Source: Corynebacterium gerontici
GTDB lineage: Bacteria > Actinomycetota > Actinomycetes > Mycobacteriales > Mycobacteriaceae
DNA length: 64,000 nt
Assembly (NCBI RefSeq): GCF_003813985.1
Contig: NZ_CP033897.1
Coordinates: 1,426,001-1,490,000, forward strand
Reading direction: 5' to 3'
Shown here: positions 37,261 through 45,246 of the stretch, one piece after another
How positions within the stretch are numbered: the stretch's first letter is position 1
Layout of the letters: the number at the start of each line of letters is the position of its first letter
Translations under genes and position numbers: made by a program
The notes under the pieces: model-generated
What the model saw: only the letters and a program-made list of their open reading frames with translations
Told to the model about the DNA's origin: nothing
Databases searched by the model: none

Positions 37261-37566
37261 TTATTCCGGCATCAGGAAATCTGGTTTATCCAGCTCTTCA
37301 ATATTGACGTCTTTGTAGGTTATGACGCGGACATAACGCACAAAGCGTGCGGCTCGGTACATGTCCCACACCCAGGCATCAGACATTCGCACCTCGTAGT
37401 AGACGTCGGAACCCTGCGTATGCGGGATGAGTTCCACCGCGTTAGCAAGATAAAATCGGCGGTCGGTTTCAACCACGTAGGAAAATTGACTGACAACATC
37501 GCGGTACTCGCGATAGAGAGAAAGCTCGACTTCTGCCTCGTAGTTTTCTAGATCTTCGGCACTCAC
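37261..37566 (-). CDS. DUF2469 protein
   Basis: Conserved actinobacterial protein of 101 residues, function unknown. It starts MSAEDLENYEAEVELSLYREY and ends DKPDFLMPE; acidic, soluble, without membrane segment. The GTG at 37566 is 18 bases downstream of rnhB and is the standard start for the family. Position after lepB and rnhB is the same as in other actinobacteria, which supports one transcript lepB-rnhB-DUF2469, ending at the terminator 20 bases after the stop. Confidence 0.88.
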   Translation of the reverse strand: MSAEDLENYEAEVELSLYREYRDVVSQFSYVVETDRRFYLANAVELIPHTQGSDVYYEVRMSDAWVWDMYRAARFVRYVRVITYKDVNIEELDKPDFLMPE

Positions 37567-37584
37567 CTGGACACCCTCTTCTCA

Positions 37585-38232
37585 TCATCGCTTTTGCAGC
37601 TCAAGCCATTCACGGTGGGCTTTCTGCACATTGGCATAACTATAACGATGTTCTGGGCTTGCACCGTGGCGGCGCACCGCGTTCATATGAGACTTCGTTC
37701 CGTACCCCTTGTGGGCTCCCAGCCCATATTCGGGGAAGCAGAAATCCAAGGATTCCATGACCCGATCCCGCGACACTTTCGCCAACACACTCGCAGCAGC
37801 GATGCTCCTCGACGCGGCATCACCACCGATCATCGGCAACATCGCACACCCCATGCTCGGGACTTTCATTGCATCAGTGAGCACATAACCGGGCGCAATA
37901 TCTAAACCGGCCACCGCTCGGCGCATGCCGGAAATATTGGCGTGCTGGATGCCGAAGGCGTCGATTTCTTTCGCCGATATATGCACAATGTGGTACGCCA
38001 GGGCGTGGGCACGGATGGCGTCGAAAAGCTTATCTCTGCGCGCAGAGGTCAATGCCTTGGAATCGTTGAGGCCGTCGAGGGCGGGGAGAACATGTGTTGG
38101 CAGAATGCACGCCGCGATAGAAATGGGGCCACAGCAGGCGCCGCGGCCAGCCTCGTCTACGCCCGCAACTGGGCCCAATCCCGCACGGTCGAGCGCGACA
38201 TCGAAGGTTCGTAGTTGCTTGAGGGTGCGCAC
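37585..38232 (-). CDS. rnhB: Ribonuclease HII
   Basis: Cuts RNA in RNA-DNA hybrids, including single ribonucleotides in DNA. The 215-residue protein has GVDEAGRG at 24-31 (catalytic Asp26, Glu27), LNDSKALTSARRDKL, YVLTDAMK with the third Asp, and GYGTKSHMNAVRRHG near the C-terminus. The GTG at 38232 follows the lepB stop without a gap (TAAGTG), so translation is coupled. One motif copy is inside the gene. Confidence 0.95.
   Translation of the reverse strand: MRTLKQLRTFDVALDRAGLGPVAGVDEAGRGACCGPISIAACILPTHVLPALDGLNDSKALTSARRDKLFDAIRAHALAYHIVHISAKEIDAFGIQHANISGMRRAVAGLDIAPGYVLTDAMKVPSMGCAMLPMIGGDAASRSIAAASVLAKVSRDRVMESLDFCFPEYGLGAHKGYGTKSHMNAVRRHGASPEHRYSYANVQKAHREWLELQKR
38019..38029 (+). repeat. 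Motif CGTCGAAAAGC, copy 10 (in rnhB)
   Basis: Exact plus-strand copy in rnhB (antisense to K-L-F-D-A), facing copy 11 at 38999, 980 bases apart. Confidence 0.7.
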
Positions 38233-38982
38233 TTAACCCTGAATGTCGTAAGAGTCCACGCTCTGGATGCGGCTGAAGGGGAAGACGATCCAGCGAACCT
38301 TGCCGATAACATTTTCTTGAGGAATGGTGCCCTGGTACTGATCCCCCATGTGGTAGCGCGAATCAGCGGAATTGGTGCGGTTATCGCCCATCACCCACAA
38401 GTTGCCCTCTGGCACTTTCACCGGCCCAAAGTACGGTCCACCGCACGCTTCGGAACCACCGGGGCCACTGATGGGGTTGGCGGGAGGATCTTGGATATAA
38501 GAATTATCGATCAGCTTGCCGTCGACCTTGAGGCCTTCGTCTCCCTCAAGGCACTGCACCGTCTGCCCACCGGTGGCAATGACACGTTTGACCAGGTCAT
38601 TTTCATCGGTTGAAGCAAGCCCCACCCAGGAGGCAATGTTGCGAAGGGTACCGGTGACGGGATTCCCCTCCGACTTCGGCGCGAAAAACCCCTCATTCCA
38701 CGAGTCCGTGCCCTTAAACACCACCACGTCCCCCGGCTTGGGGTCGGAGAAATCGTAGGTAATTTTGTCCACAATGATTCGGTCGCCGGTGCATCCCGCG
38801 CAACCGTGCAGCGTGGGCTCCATGGAAGCGCTCGGGATGACGTAGAGGCGGCCGATGAACGTCTGGATCAGCACAATCACAACCAGGGTCACGAACATGA
38901 CCAGCGGAATTTCGACGTACCAAGGAAGGGGCTTCTTCTCGGCCTTCGGTGTGGGGTTTTCGGCTTCGCTCACGGATTGCAC
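38233..38982 (-). CDS. lepB: Signal peptidase I
   Basis: Membrane serine protease that releases exported proteins from Sec and Tat signal peptides. Of 249 residues, 25-43 form the single N-terminal anchor (PLVMFVTLVVIVLIQTF), followed by the catalytic Ser in PSASMEPTL (Ser53), KPGDVVVFKG, the Lys region DLVKRVIATGG, and GDNRTNSADSR near the C-terminus. Start is GTG 38982; a second GTG three codons later is equally possible. A CAGCTG pair of Cys (CAGC) just after the catalytic Ser is typical of actinobacteria. It is upstream of rnhB with no gap. Confidence 0.95.
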   Translation of the reverse strand: MQSVSEAENPTPKAEKKPLPWYVEIPLVMFVTLVVIVLIQTFIGRLYVIPSASMEPTLHGCAGCTGDRIIVDKITYDFSDPKPGDVVVFKGTDSWNEGFFAPKSEGNPVTGTLRNIASWVGLASTDENDLVKRVIATGGQTVQCLEGDEGLKVDGKLIDNSYIQDPPANPISGPGGSEACGGPYFGPVKVPEGNLWVMGDNRTNSADSRYHMGDQYQGTIPQENVIGKVRWIVFPFSRIQSVDSYDIQG

Positions 38983-38998
38983 TCTAGCACCGCGGGTA

Positions 38999-39009
38999 GC
39001 TTTTCGACG
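38999..39009 (-). repeat. Motif CGTCGAAAAGC, copy 11 (intergenic)
   Basis: Exact minus-strand copy, 17 bases upstream of the lepB start. Confidence 0.7.
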
Positions 39010-39336
39010 TTCCCGCCGTCAGATGCTCACATGCTGGGGCAATGGCCTCGAAGTGCTAAGGATCTGGTCACAGTGTGTGGCAACCCCCGCCACGGCGGGC
39101 GAAGCGTATGGGGTGATATCAGCAGCTGTTTCACCGGGTACCCAATTGCGTTGAGCAATTGGTGCAGTAACGCGGGCATCGTTGCGTGCGTCGCTAGAGT
39201 TCAGCTCCGCGTTGCCCTAGAGCAAGAACTTCGGCTACCGCCGTTCGATGTGTACTTGATCAGATAACGGCAGTGAAATGCTCGCACCGGCTTGTGCTGG
39301 CGCTGAGCCCCAAGCCTTGTGCCCTGAAAACGCCAA
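39010..39336. other. Intergenic region between lepB and rplS
   Basis: About 330 bases on the leader side of lepB. It has two hairpins: CCCGCC with GGCGGG around 39088-39102, and CCAATTGC-GTTGA-GCAATTGG at 39142-39162. Neither has a T run. No gene or known RNA family was seen. Confidence 0.45.
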
Positions 39337-39354
39337 AAGGCCCCGAAGGGCCTT
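39337..39354 (-). terminator. Terminator after rplS
   Basis: AAGGCCC (39337-39343), loop CGAA, GGGCCTT (39348-39354); read leftwards CTTTTGG follows. About 20 bases beyond the rplS stop. Confidence 0.8.
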
Positions 39355-39375
39355 GAGTACGTTGCGGCGTAGCTA

Positions 39376-39717
39376 TTAGCGACGCTCGCGGATCTTGGCT
39401 GCCTTGCCCTTGCGGTCGCGCAGGTAGTACAGCTTTGCGCGACGCACGCGGCCGCGGGAAACGACCTCGATCTTGTCGATGTTGGGGGTGTGCACCGGGA
39501 AGGTACGCTCCACACCAATACCGAAAGAAACCTTGCGCACGGTGAAGGTCTCACGCACGCCTGCACCCTGACGGCGAATCACGACGCCGCGGAAGAGCTG
39601 GGTACGGGTCTTTTGACCCTCGATCACCTTTACGTGAACGTCGAGGGTATCGCCCGGACGGAAATCCGGGATGTCGTCGCGCATGGACGCTGCATCGACC
39701 TTGTCAAGAATGTTCAT
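39376..39717 (-). CDS. rplS: 50S ribosomal protein L19
   Basis: Structural protein of the large subunit at the 30S interface. It has 113 residues from ATG 39717, with [34 protein letters not shown] at the start (given here only as family region), [11 protein letters not shown] and the signature [13 protein letters not shown], ending KAAKIRERR. Complete and of normal length. A terminator follows, so it is probably transcribed alone or with an upstream gene across the 165-base gap to tex. Confidence 0.97.
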   Translation of the reverse strand: MNILDKVDAASMRDDIPDFRPGDTLDVHVKVIEGQKTRTQLFRGVVIRRQGAGVRETFTVRKVSFGIGVERTFPVHTPNIDKIEVVSRGRVRRAKLYYLRDRKGKAAKIRERR

Positions 39718-39881
39718 GAATATTCCTCATAATGTTTCTAGGACAGAGGACCCTAGCGGCTTCTCCCCTCCCGGGGCGCTCGGCTGGTTCGTGCCCGGAG
39801 CAAAAGTTGCAGCCCACCTTGGACAATGCAAGGCGAACAACTTGAGCCATTATGCCAGCCAAGGCGCACCAAAACAAATCT

Positions 39882-42128
39882 TTACAACCCGGCGCGCCTC
39901 AAAGCCTCGGCCATCGCCGAGTTTCCTTGTGGCTTGGATTGCTTGCGGCCCCTGTTGCTCTTCTTTTGCGGTTGTTTCTTCTGGGCAGCGTCATCCAGTT
40001 TCATGCTGAGTGCAATGCGCTTGCGTTCTACATCGACGTTGATCACCTTCACTTTCACCACTTGCCCAGAGCGAACCACTTCGTGCGGATCGCTCACGAA
40101 GCGGTTTGCCATGGCTGAAACGTGGACCAGGCCATCCTGGTGTACGCCGACGTCCACGAACGCGCCGAAGGCAGCAACATTGGTGACCGTTCCCTCCAAG
40201 ATCATGCCTTCGCGCAGATCACTGATCTTTTCCACCCCTTCCTTGAAAGATGCAGTGGTGAATTCGGGTCGCGGATCGCGCCCCGGCTTGTCCAGCTCAG
40301 CGATGATGTCTTTGACAGTGGGCTCACCAAATCCATCCCTTGTGAAATCTTGTGCGTTCAGCGCGCTGAGCACCCTTGAATTGCCGATGAGTTCTGCTAC
40401 CCCAAGCCCAGTCTTTTCCGCAATGTCTGCCACGATGGCATAAGCCTCGGGGTGCACCGCAGAATAGTCCAAGGGGTTATCGCCGCGAACGCGCAGGAAG
40501 CCTGCGCACTGTTCAAAGGCTTTTGGCCCCAAGCGCGGCACCTTCTTCAGTGCGTTACGGTTTGGAAACGCCCCGTGCTCATCGCGGTGCGTGACAATGT
40601 GTTCGGCAATACTTGGGCTCACGCCCGCCACTCGAGCCAGCAGTGGCGCGGAGGCGGTATTGACATCCACACCCACGGCATTCACCGCGTCCTCCACCAC
40701 ACCATCGAGGGTGCGTGCCAGGGCTTGTTGTTGCACGTCGTGTTGGTATTGCCCCACACCGATAGCCTTTGGGTCGATCTTGACCAGCTCTGCCAAAGGG
40801 TCTTGCAGGCGACGCGCAATGGATACCGCACCGCGCAGTGAAACATCCATGGTGGGAAATTCCTGCGCTGCCAGTTCCGAAGCAGAATACACCGAGGCGC
40901 CCGATTCGCTCACCACCACCGGCGTTGGACGTTGGCCGCCTGCTTTTTTGATCATGTCGGCTACTTCAGCGGCCAACTTTTCTGTCTCACGGGAGGCAGT
41001 ACCATTGCCTACAGCGATGAGCTCAACCTTGTGTGTTGCGCAGGCGCCGGCGAGCACCTGGACCGCGTGATCCCAGCGCTGCTGCGGCTGATGCGGATAC
41101 ACGATCATGGTGTCCAGCACCTTGCCGGTTGATGAAACCACGGCGCATTTCACACCATTGCGATACCCGGGATCTAACCCGAGGGTGGCGCGCTCGCCTG
41201 CCGGGGCCGCCAACAAGACGTCTCGAAGGTTCTTGGCGAATACTTCGAGGGCTTGCTCTTGGGCGAACTCTTTCAGCCGCATGCGCACATCCAATCCGGC
41301 GGACACCTCAAGTTTGGTGCGCCAGCCCCAGGCAATGGCTTTTTTCACCCAGTGCGAAGCATCTTCCAAACCGCAGTGTTGAGCAATCAAGTGCTCATAT
41401 TGGGCATCATCGCCTGCATCGAGTTGCAGGCTGAGCACACCTTCGGCCTCTCCACGTAGCAGCGCCAGAATTCGGTGGCTCGGCAGAGAAGTGAAGGGCT
41501 CCGAGAAATCAAAGTAGTCGCGGAACTTCGCGCCCTCGTTTTCTTTGCCTTCGACCACGCTTGAGCGCATGGTTCCGTGTTCAAAGAATTCCTCGCGCAC
41601 ACTGCCAACCACTTCAGCGTCCGTAGCAAAACGATCCACCAAAATGGCGCGGGCACCATCGAGCGCGGCCTTCGTGTCGGGGATCTCCGAGTTCAGGTAG
41701 CCCTGTGCGAGCTGCTCGGGGTCGGCCCCGGGGGCGTCGATAAGCTGGTCAAGCAGCGGCTCCAAACCTGCATCGCGCGCTTTATCTGCCTTGGTTTTCC
41801 GCCGTTTCTTGAAGGGCAGATAGAGATCCTCCAGGCGAGCCTTCGTGTCACAGGCTTCGATGAGCGCGCGGAGGTTAGCGCTGAGTTTTCCCTGCTCATC
41901 AATGACCTGCAGCACCGTCGCTTTGCGGGCTTCAAGTTCGCGCAGGTACACCACGCGTTCCTCGATGCTACGAAGCTGCGTATCGTCTAAACCACCGGTC
42001 TTTTCCTTACGATAGCGGGCGATGAACGGCACCGTGTTGCCTTCGTCGAGCAGCCCAATTGCGGCCTCGACATGGGCTGGAACAACATGTAATTCTTCGG
42101 CAATAGTTACTGCAATGCGCGATGTCAT
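39882..42128 (-). CDS. Tex-family RNA-binding transcription accessory protein
   Basis: Cytoplasmic protein of 748 residues resembling Tex and eukaryotic Spt6 core. In order: N-terminal helical Tex region with VPFIARYRKEKTGGLDD, a YqgF-like RNase H fold (TLGLDPGYRNGVKCAVV near 330), helix-hairpin-helix segments (VNAVGVDVNTASAPLLARV), and a C-terminal S1 domain (EGTVTNVAAFGAFVDVGVHQDGLVH near 640-665) ending in a basic tail. ATG 42128 fits the family; an upstream extension to 42290 is Arg-rich and rejected. It follows an unknown small gene by 37 bases on the same strand. One T-variant motif lies inside. Confidence 0.93.
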   Translation of the reverse strand: MTSRIAVTIAEELHVVPAHVEAAIGLLDEGNTVPFIARYRKEKTGGLDDTQLRSIEERVVYLRELEARKATVLQVIDEQGKLSANLRALIEACDTKARLEDLYLPFKKRRKTKADKARDAGLEPLLDQLIDAPGADPEQLAQGYLNSEIPDTKAALDGARAILVDRFATDAEVVGSVREEFFEHGTMRSSVVEGKENEGAKFRDYFDFSEPFTSLPSHRILALLRGEAEGVLSLQLDAGDDAQYEHLIAQHCGLEDASHWVKKAIAWGWRTKLEVSAGLDVRMRLKEFAQEQALEVFAKNLRDVLLAAPAGERATLGLDPGYRNGVKCAVVSSTGKVLDTMIVYPHQPQQRWDHAVQVLAGACATHKVELIAVGNGTASRETEKLAAEVADMIKKAGGQRPTPVVVSESGASVYSASELAAQEFPTMDVSLRGAVSIARRLQDPLAELVKIDPKAIGVGQYQHDVQQQALARTLDGVVEDAVNAVGVDVNTASAPLLARVAGVSPSIAEHIVTHRDEHGAFPNRNALKKVPRLGPKAFEQCAGFLRVRGDNPLDYSAVHPEAYAIVADIAEKTGLGVAELIGNSRVLSALNAQDFTRDGFGEPTVKDIIAELDKPGRDPRPEFTTASFKEGVEKISDLREGMILEGTVTNVAAFGAFVDVGVHQDGLVHVSAMANRFVSDPHEVVRSGQVVKVKVINVDVERKRIALSMKLDDAAQKKQPQKKSNRGRKQSKPQGNSAMAEALRRAGL
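41735..41745 (+). repeat. Motif variant CGTCGATAAGC (in tex)
   Basis: T variant of the repeated motif, plus strand. Confidence 0.45.
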
Positions 42129-42165
42129 TCGTGCGATTCTAGCGCCCGCAGATCCCGCAAGAGCA

Positions 42166-42531
42166 TTAGCCCTGCCAGGCGCAAGCAGCATCCACGCCAG
42201 GGGTGATGTGGCCTTCATTGGTGGTGCCGTACCAGAACGTCGCCGGCGGGAAGCTATCCACCACCACACGGGTTGCCTTGCGCAGATCAAGGTCGCTTTC
42301 GCCGTTGATCACTACCCGATACAACCGCAGCGCAGGCGCGAGCTGGCCGTACTGCTGCTGATACTGGGTGATGAGCATATTGTCCGGCTCGCAGGTGAGA
42401 TCCACCTCTTCGCCGTGAATCTGCTGAGCACGATAACCCGCGGCCAAAAGCGCTTCGGGCAGCACCGCGGAGATCTGTTGCCAATCCCGCTGACTCATCA
42501 GAACTTGCAGGTCTGTAGCAATGGGTCTCAT
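42166..42531 (-). CDS. Hypothetical protein between trmD and tex
   Basis: A 121-residue soluble protein I do not recognise. It begins MRPIATDLQVLMSQRDWQQ and has a mixed alpha/beta look with hydrophobic strands LRLYRVVING and VVVDSFPPATFWYG; no membrane segment, no catalytic motif. The ATG overlaps the trmD stop by 4 bases (ATGA), which strongly supports it as a real gene translated with trmD. Codon use resembles its neighbours. It could be a partner of translation-related trmD-rimM-rpsP, but this is only context. Confidence 0.75.
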   Translation of the reverse strand: MRPIATDLQVLMSQRDWQQISAVLPEALLAAGYRAQQIHGEEVDLTCEPDNMLITQYQQQYGQLAPALRLYRVVINGESDLDLRKATRVVVDSFPPATFWYGTTNEGHITPGVDAACAWQG

Positions 42532-43382
42532 GATTGCTCCAATGTTGTGAGATATTCGCGATCCTGCTGGCTTAGACCAGCTTGCTCCAGTAATTCAGGG
42601 CGGCGCTGCAATGTGCGTCTCAGGGAAGCTTCTCTGCGCCACCGCGCCACTAGTTCGTGATTCCCCGAAAGCAATACCTCCGGCACCTCAAGGTCACGCC
42701 ACACCCTCGGCTTTGTGTAACAAGGGCCTTCCAACAGCCCATCCGAGAAGCTGTCGTCCTCGTGGCTTTGGCGATTACCCAAGACTCCCGGGATGAGGCG
42801 CACCACGGCCTCTGCGATCACCAGCGTGGCAACTTCTCCACCGATCAGGACGTAATCACCGACGGACACTTCTTCCACCCGATAGGTGCGACGCGCATCT
42901 TCAATGACTCGCTGATCTATGCCCTCGTAGCGCCCGCAAGCGAACACAAGGTGGGGTTCATTCGACCAACGCTGAGCATCCGCCTGCTTGAAAGGCACAC
43001 CCGCAGGGGAAGGCACGATTAGTAGGGGACGCTCATCGGCAGGCGCTGAGGGATAGCGATGTCGTTCCACGCCCTGAAGCTCATCATGGCGTGGTCGGTT
43101 CAAGTGTGGCTGTGCGGATTCCAAATCGGCTGCGGCAGCCGGGCCTGTGCGCGCGGCGACGTCGTCAAGCGCTGCACCCCAGATCTCCGGTTTCATTACC
43201 ATGCCGGGGCCACCCCCGTAAGGCGAGTCATCTACGGACTTGTGCTTGTCGGTTGCCCACTGCCGCAAATCGTGCACGCCAACGCTCAAGATGCCCTGCT
43301 CGATGGCTTTGCCCAGCAAGGCGTGGCGGAAAGGATCCATGTACTCGGGGAAAATGCTGAGCACGTCAATGCGCTGTGCCAT
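42528..43382 (-). CDS. trmD: tRNA (guanine37-N1)-methyltransferase
   Basis: SPOUT methyltransferase that places m1G37 next to the anticodon, preventing frameshifting. The 284-residue chain has DVLSIFPEYMDPF at the start, the DDSPYGGGPGMVM loop, LVFACGRYEGIDQRV and the knot region EVSVGDYVLIGGEVATLVIAEA. A middle segment (ESAQPHLNRPRHDELQ) is an insertion of about 30 residues compared with the Escherichia coli protein (255). ATG 43382 follows rimM by 3 bases. The order rpsP-rimM-trmD is general in bacteria; here a cupin gene on the other strand separates rpsP. Confidence 0.96.
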   Translation of the reverse strand: MAQRIDVLSIFPEYMDPFRHALLGKAIEQGILSVGVHDLRQWATDKHKSVDDSPYGGGPGMVMKPEIWGAALDDVAARTGPAAAADLESAQPHLNRPRHDELQGVERHRYPSAPADERPLLIVPSPAGVPFKQADAQRWSNEPHLVFACGRYEGIDQRVIEDARRTYRVEEVSVGDYVLIGGEVATLVIAEAVVRLIPGVLGNRQSHEDDSFSDGLLEGPCYTKPRVWRDLEVPEVLLSGNHELVARWRREASLRRTLQRRPELLEQAGLSQQDREYLTTLEQS

Positions 43383-43385
43383 GGG

Positions 43386-43952
43386 TTATAGCTCCAAAAG
43401 ACCATCGGGTGGCGTGATCACGATTGCTTCGTTGTCCAAATCCACAATGGGTACGATCTCGTGCACAAACGGCAGCGTCGCCTCACCGCCGTTATCCAGG
43501 CCCACCACCAACAATCGGTGGGCAGGAGTGCGTAGTACCGAGGTCACCGCTCCAATATCCTCCGGCTCCGGCGTCGCCCCCTCATAAGCGCGAGCCTCCG
43601 CTTCCTCAGCACTGACGGGACCAACGTTGAGCACTCGCAGCCCTTCCAGCTCATGGTCGTAATATGCCTCATCTTCTTCGATAGGATCAGCGTAAAAACG
43701 CAAGCCGCGAATGTGCTCTGCCTCGTTTCTCCCCGGGGTTTCCTCAAAACTGATCAGCAGACGCTGTTGATGAGGGCGCATCGTCTTCACGGTAAGTTGC
43801 AGCTCCTTGCCCGTCTGCACTCCGCGAAGCACCGTCCCCTTGGCAAAACGCCCGTGAGGATCGTCGGTGCTTGGGTCCACCACCACTTCACCACGGATGC
43901 CATGGGGCTTGATCACGCGACCAATCTGTACTTGATCTTCCTTGGAATTCAC
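43386..43952 (-). CDS. rimM: 16S rRNA processing protein RimM
   Basis: Assembly factor of the 30S head that binds S19. The 188 residues have IGRVIKPHGIRGEVVV (10-25), the RimM N-terminal domain, an acidic stretch and a PRC-barrel domain with YYDHELEGLRV and LPFVHEIVPIVDLDN near the end. GTG 43952 is the first start. It is 3 bases before trmD, so the pair is one operon; the gene to its right, a cupin, is divergent with 44 bases between the starts. Confidence 0.95.
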   Translation of the reverse strand: MNSKEDQVQIGRVIKPHGIRGEVVVDPSTDDPHGRFAKGTVLRGVQTGKELQLTVKTMRPHQQRLLISFEETPGRNEAEHIRGLRFYADPIEEDEAYYDHELEGLRVLNVGPVSAEEAEARAYEGATPEPEDIGAVTSVLRTPAHRLLVVGLDNGGEATLPFVHEIVPIVDLDNEAIVITPPDGLLEL

Positions 43953-43996
43953 GCACCTAAACCTAGCAGCACTCGAACCCCACTAGGCTAAGCGTT

Positions 43997-44356
43997 ATGC
44001 AGACTAATACCCCTGAAACCTTCGGCGACGCAGATCATCACGACATTCCTGGTCTTTTCAGCGCTGCCGATGCACCGGAGCCAGGATCACGCGCAGTGCC
44101 TAGCGTGCAGCGCGTCCTTGAAGCCGAAGGGTGCAATGTGATTCTCTTTCGCTTTCGCGATGGGCAGGCACTCAAAGAACACAAGGCAGCCTGGCCGATT
44201 ACCGTGCAGTGCCTCGAAGGCGAATTGCAATTTGGTTGGAAAGGCCGAGAGGTGACGCTTCGCCCCGGCTCGATTCTGTATTTACCCAAGATGGAACCGC
44301 ACTGGGTTGCAGCCAACACCGACGCCGTCCTCGCCCTGCAGATGCACACGACGTAG
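43997..44356 (+). CDS. Cupin-domain protein
   Basis: A 119-residue single-cupin protein. Cupin motif 1 is degenerate (ALKEHKAAWPITVQCLEGELQF, one His kept) and motif 2 is LRPGSILYLPKMEPHWVAA with the His. Such proteins bind a metal or a small ligand and can be enzymes or sensors; substrate unknown. ATG 43997 lies 44 bases from the divergent rimM start and the gene ends at a bidirectional terminator shared with rpsP. It is an interruption of the usual rpsP-rimM-trmD run. Confidence 0.82.
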   Translation: MQTNTPETFGDADHHDIPGLFSAADAPEPGSRAVPSVQRVLEAEGCNVILFRFRDGQALKEHKAAWPITVQCLEGELQFGWKGREVTLRPGSILYLPKMEPHWVAANTDAVLALQMHTT

Positions 44357-44454
44357 ATAGCCGGCGCCCGGCCGCTAAGCGTGGAGCAACACTGCCTTCT
44401 TGCGTCTATGTCTCGCTGCGAGGTGGAAAGCCCAGGAGACAACCCCGGGACATG

Positions 44455-44490
44455 AAAAAAACCGCGACCTGAAGTTGGTCGCGGCATTTT
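44455..44490. terminator. Bidirectional terminator, cupin / rpsP
   Basis: CCGCGACC (44462-44469), seven-base loop, GGTCGCGG (44477-44484), flanked by an A run on the left and a T run on the right, so it serves both genes. Confidence 0.93.
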
Positions 44491-44500
44491 TGCTACTGAA

Positions 44501-44995
44501 TTACTCAGCAGCTTCTTCGGAAGCCTCTTCTGCAGACTCCTCGGCAGCAGCTTCAGCCTTGGCAGCCTCTTCAGCTTCCTTGGCAGCCTTGGCCTCTGCT
44601 TCTTCCTTAGCCTTGCGCTTCTTCTCGGTGATGGCCTCGGCGGTGGGGCCTTCGTTGGCCTCTGCGAGTGCCTGGTTGAACAGTTCGAGCTTGGAGGTCT
44701 TGGGCTCAGCAACCTTCAAGGTGCCTTCTTGACCCTCGATGCCCTTGAACTTCTGCCAGTCACCGGTGACCTTCAGCAGTGCGAGCACGGGTTCGGTGGG
44801 CTGTGCGCCAACACCAAGCCAGTACTGAGCGCGCTCAGAATCGATCTTGATCAGCGAGGGCTCCTGCTTGGGCTCGTAGATACCGATGTTCTCGATCACC
44901 TTGCCGTCGCGGCGGGTGCGTGCATCAGCGATGACCACGCGGTAGTGCGGGGTGCGGATCTTGCCGAGGCGCTGCAGCTTGATTTTGACTGCCAT
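44501..44995 (-). CDS. rpsP: 30S ribosomal protein S16
   Basis: Small-subunit protein needed for 16S assembly. The first about 85 of 164 residues are the S16 core ([48 protein letters not shown]). The rest is an alanine-, glutamate- and lysine-rich extension, mostly helical, a known feature of high-G+C Gram-positives. ATG 44995 is the family start; a longer frame adds unrelated residues. It is followed by a strong terminator, so unlike in most bacteria it is not cotranscribed with rimM-trmD. Confidence 0.96.
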   Translation of the reverse strand: MAVKIKLQRLGKIRTPHYRVVIADARTRRDGKVIENIGIYEPKQEPSLIKIDSERAQYWLGVGAQPTEPVLALLKVTGDWQKFKGIEGQEGTLKVAEPKTSKLELFNQALAEANEGPTAEAITEKKRKAKEEAEAKAAKEAEEAAKAEAAAEESAEEASEEAAE

Positions 44996-45186
44996 TATGT
45001 ACGTCCTTTGCTTTTTGGTCACGGGGAAATTCAGACGCTGCTTTAGGTGAAAACAGCCGGTTTATCCCTTACTTCTTTTGAACAGGTGACCACCGGGCGA
45101 CCGTAGACGCTTGCGGTGTCTGCTCATGCTTGCCAAACGTTTCGTTCAAGCAACCTGACGTACTATACACGTTTTGCTGTGAGATT

Positions 45187-45197
45187 GCTTATCGACG
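45187..45197 (-). repeat. Motif variant CGTCGATAAGC (intergenic)
   Basis: T variant in the divergent rpsP/acyltransferase promoter region. A TACTAT at 45161-45166 is a -10 candidate for the acyltransferase, and its complement TATAGT for rpsP. Confidence 0.45.
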
Positions 45198-45246
45198 CCC
45201 CCCGTGATTTCTTTTCAGCGCCTTTGGCGGGTTAACGTCGAATATC

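Noticed and set aside
32501..39077. A 13-base string TGGTCACAGTGTG shared by the rpsB upstream region (32501) and the lepB upstream region (39065)
   Set aside because: About 30 shared 13-mers are expected by chance in 64 kb on one strand; nothing else around the two sites is alike.
39142..39162. Hairpin CCAATTGC-GTTGA-GCAATTGG before lepB as a terminator
   Set aside because: No T run on either strand and low G+C; kept only as a structural note.
38806..39267. A 153-codon plus-strand frame across lepB and its upstream region
   Set aside because: It is antisense to lepB for half its length, has no ribosome site and an unlikely composition.
42129..42290. An upstream 54-residue extension of tex
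   Set aside because: Arg/Trp-rich sequence unlike Tex; it also overlaps the small gene ending at 42166.
44996..45022. Longer start for rpsP (nine more residues)
   Set aside because: The S16 core begins at MAVKIKLQ; extra residues are lysine/glutamine-rich and not found in the family.
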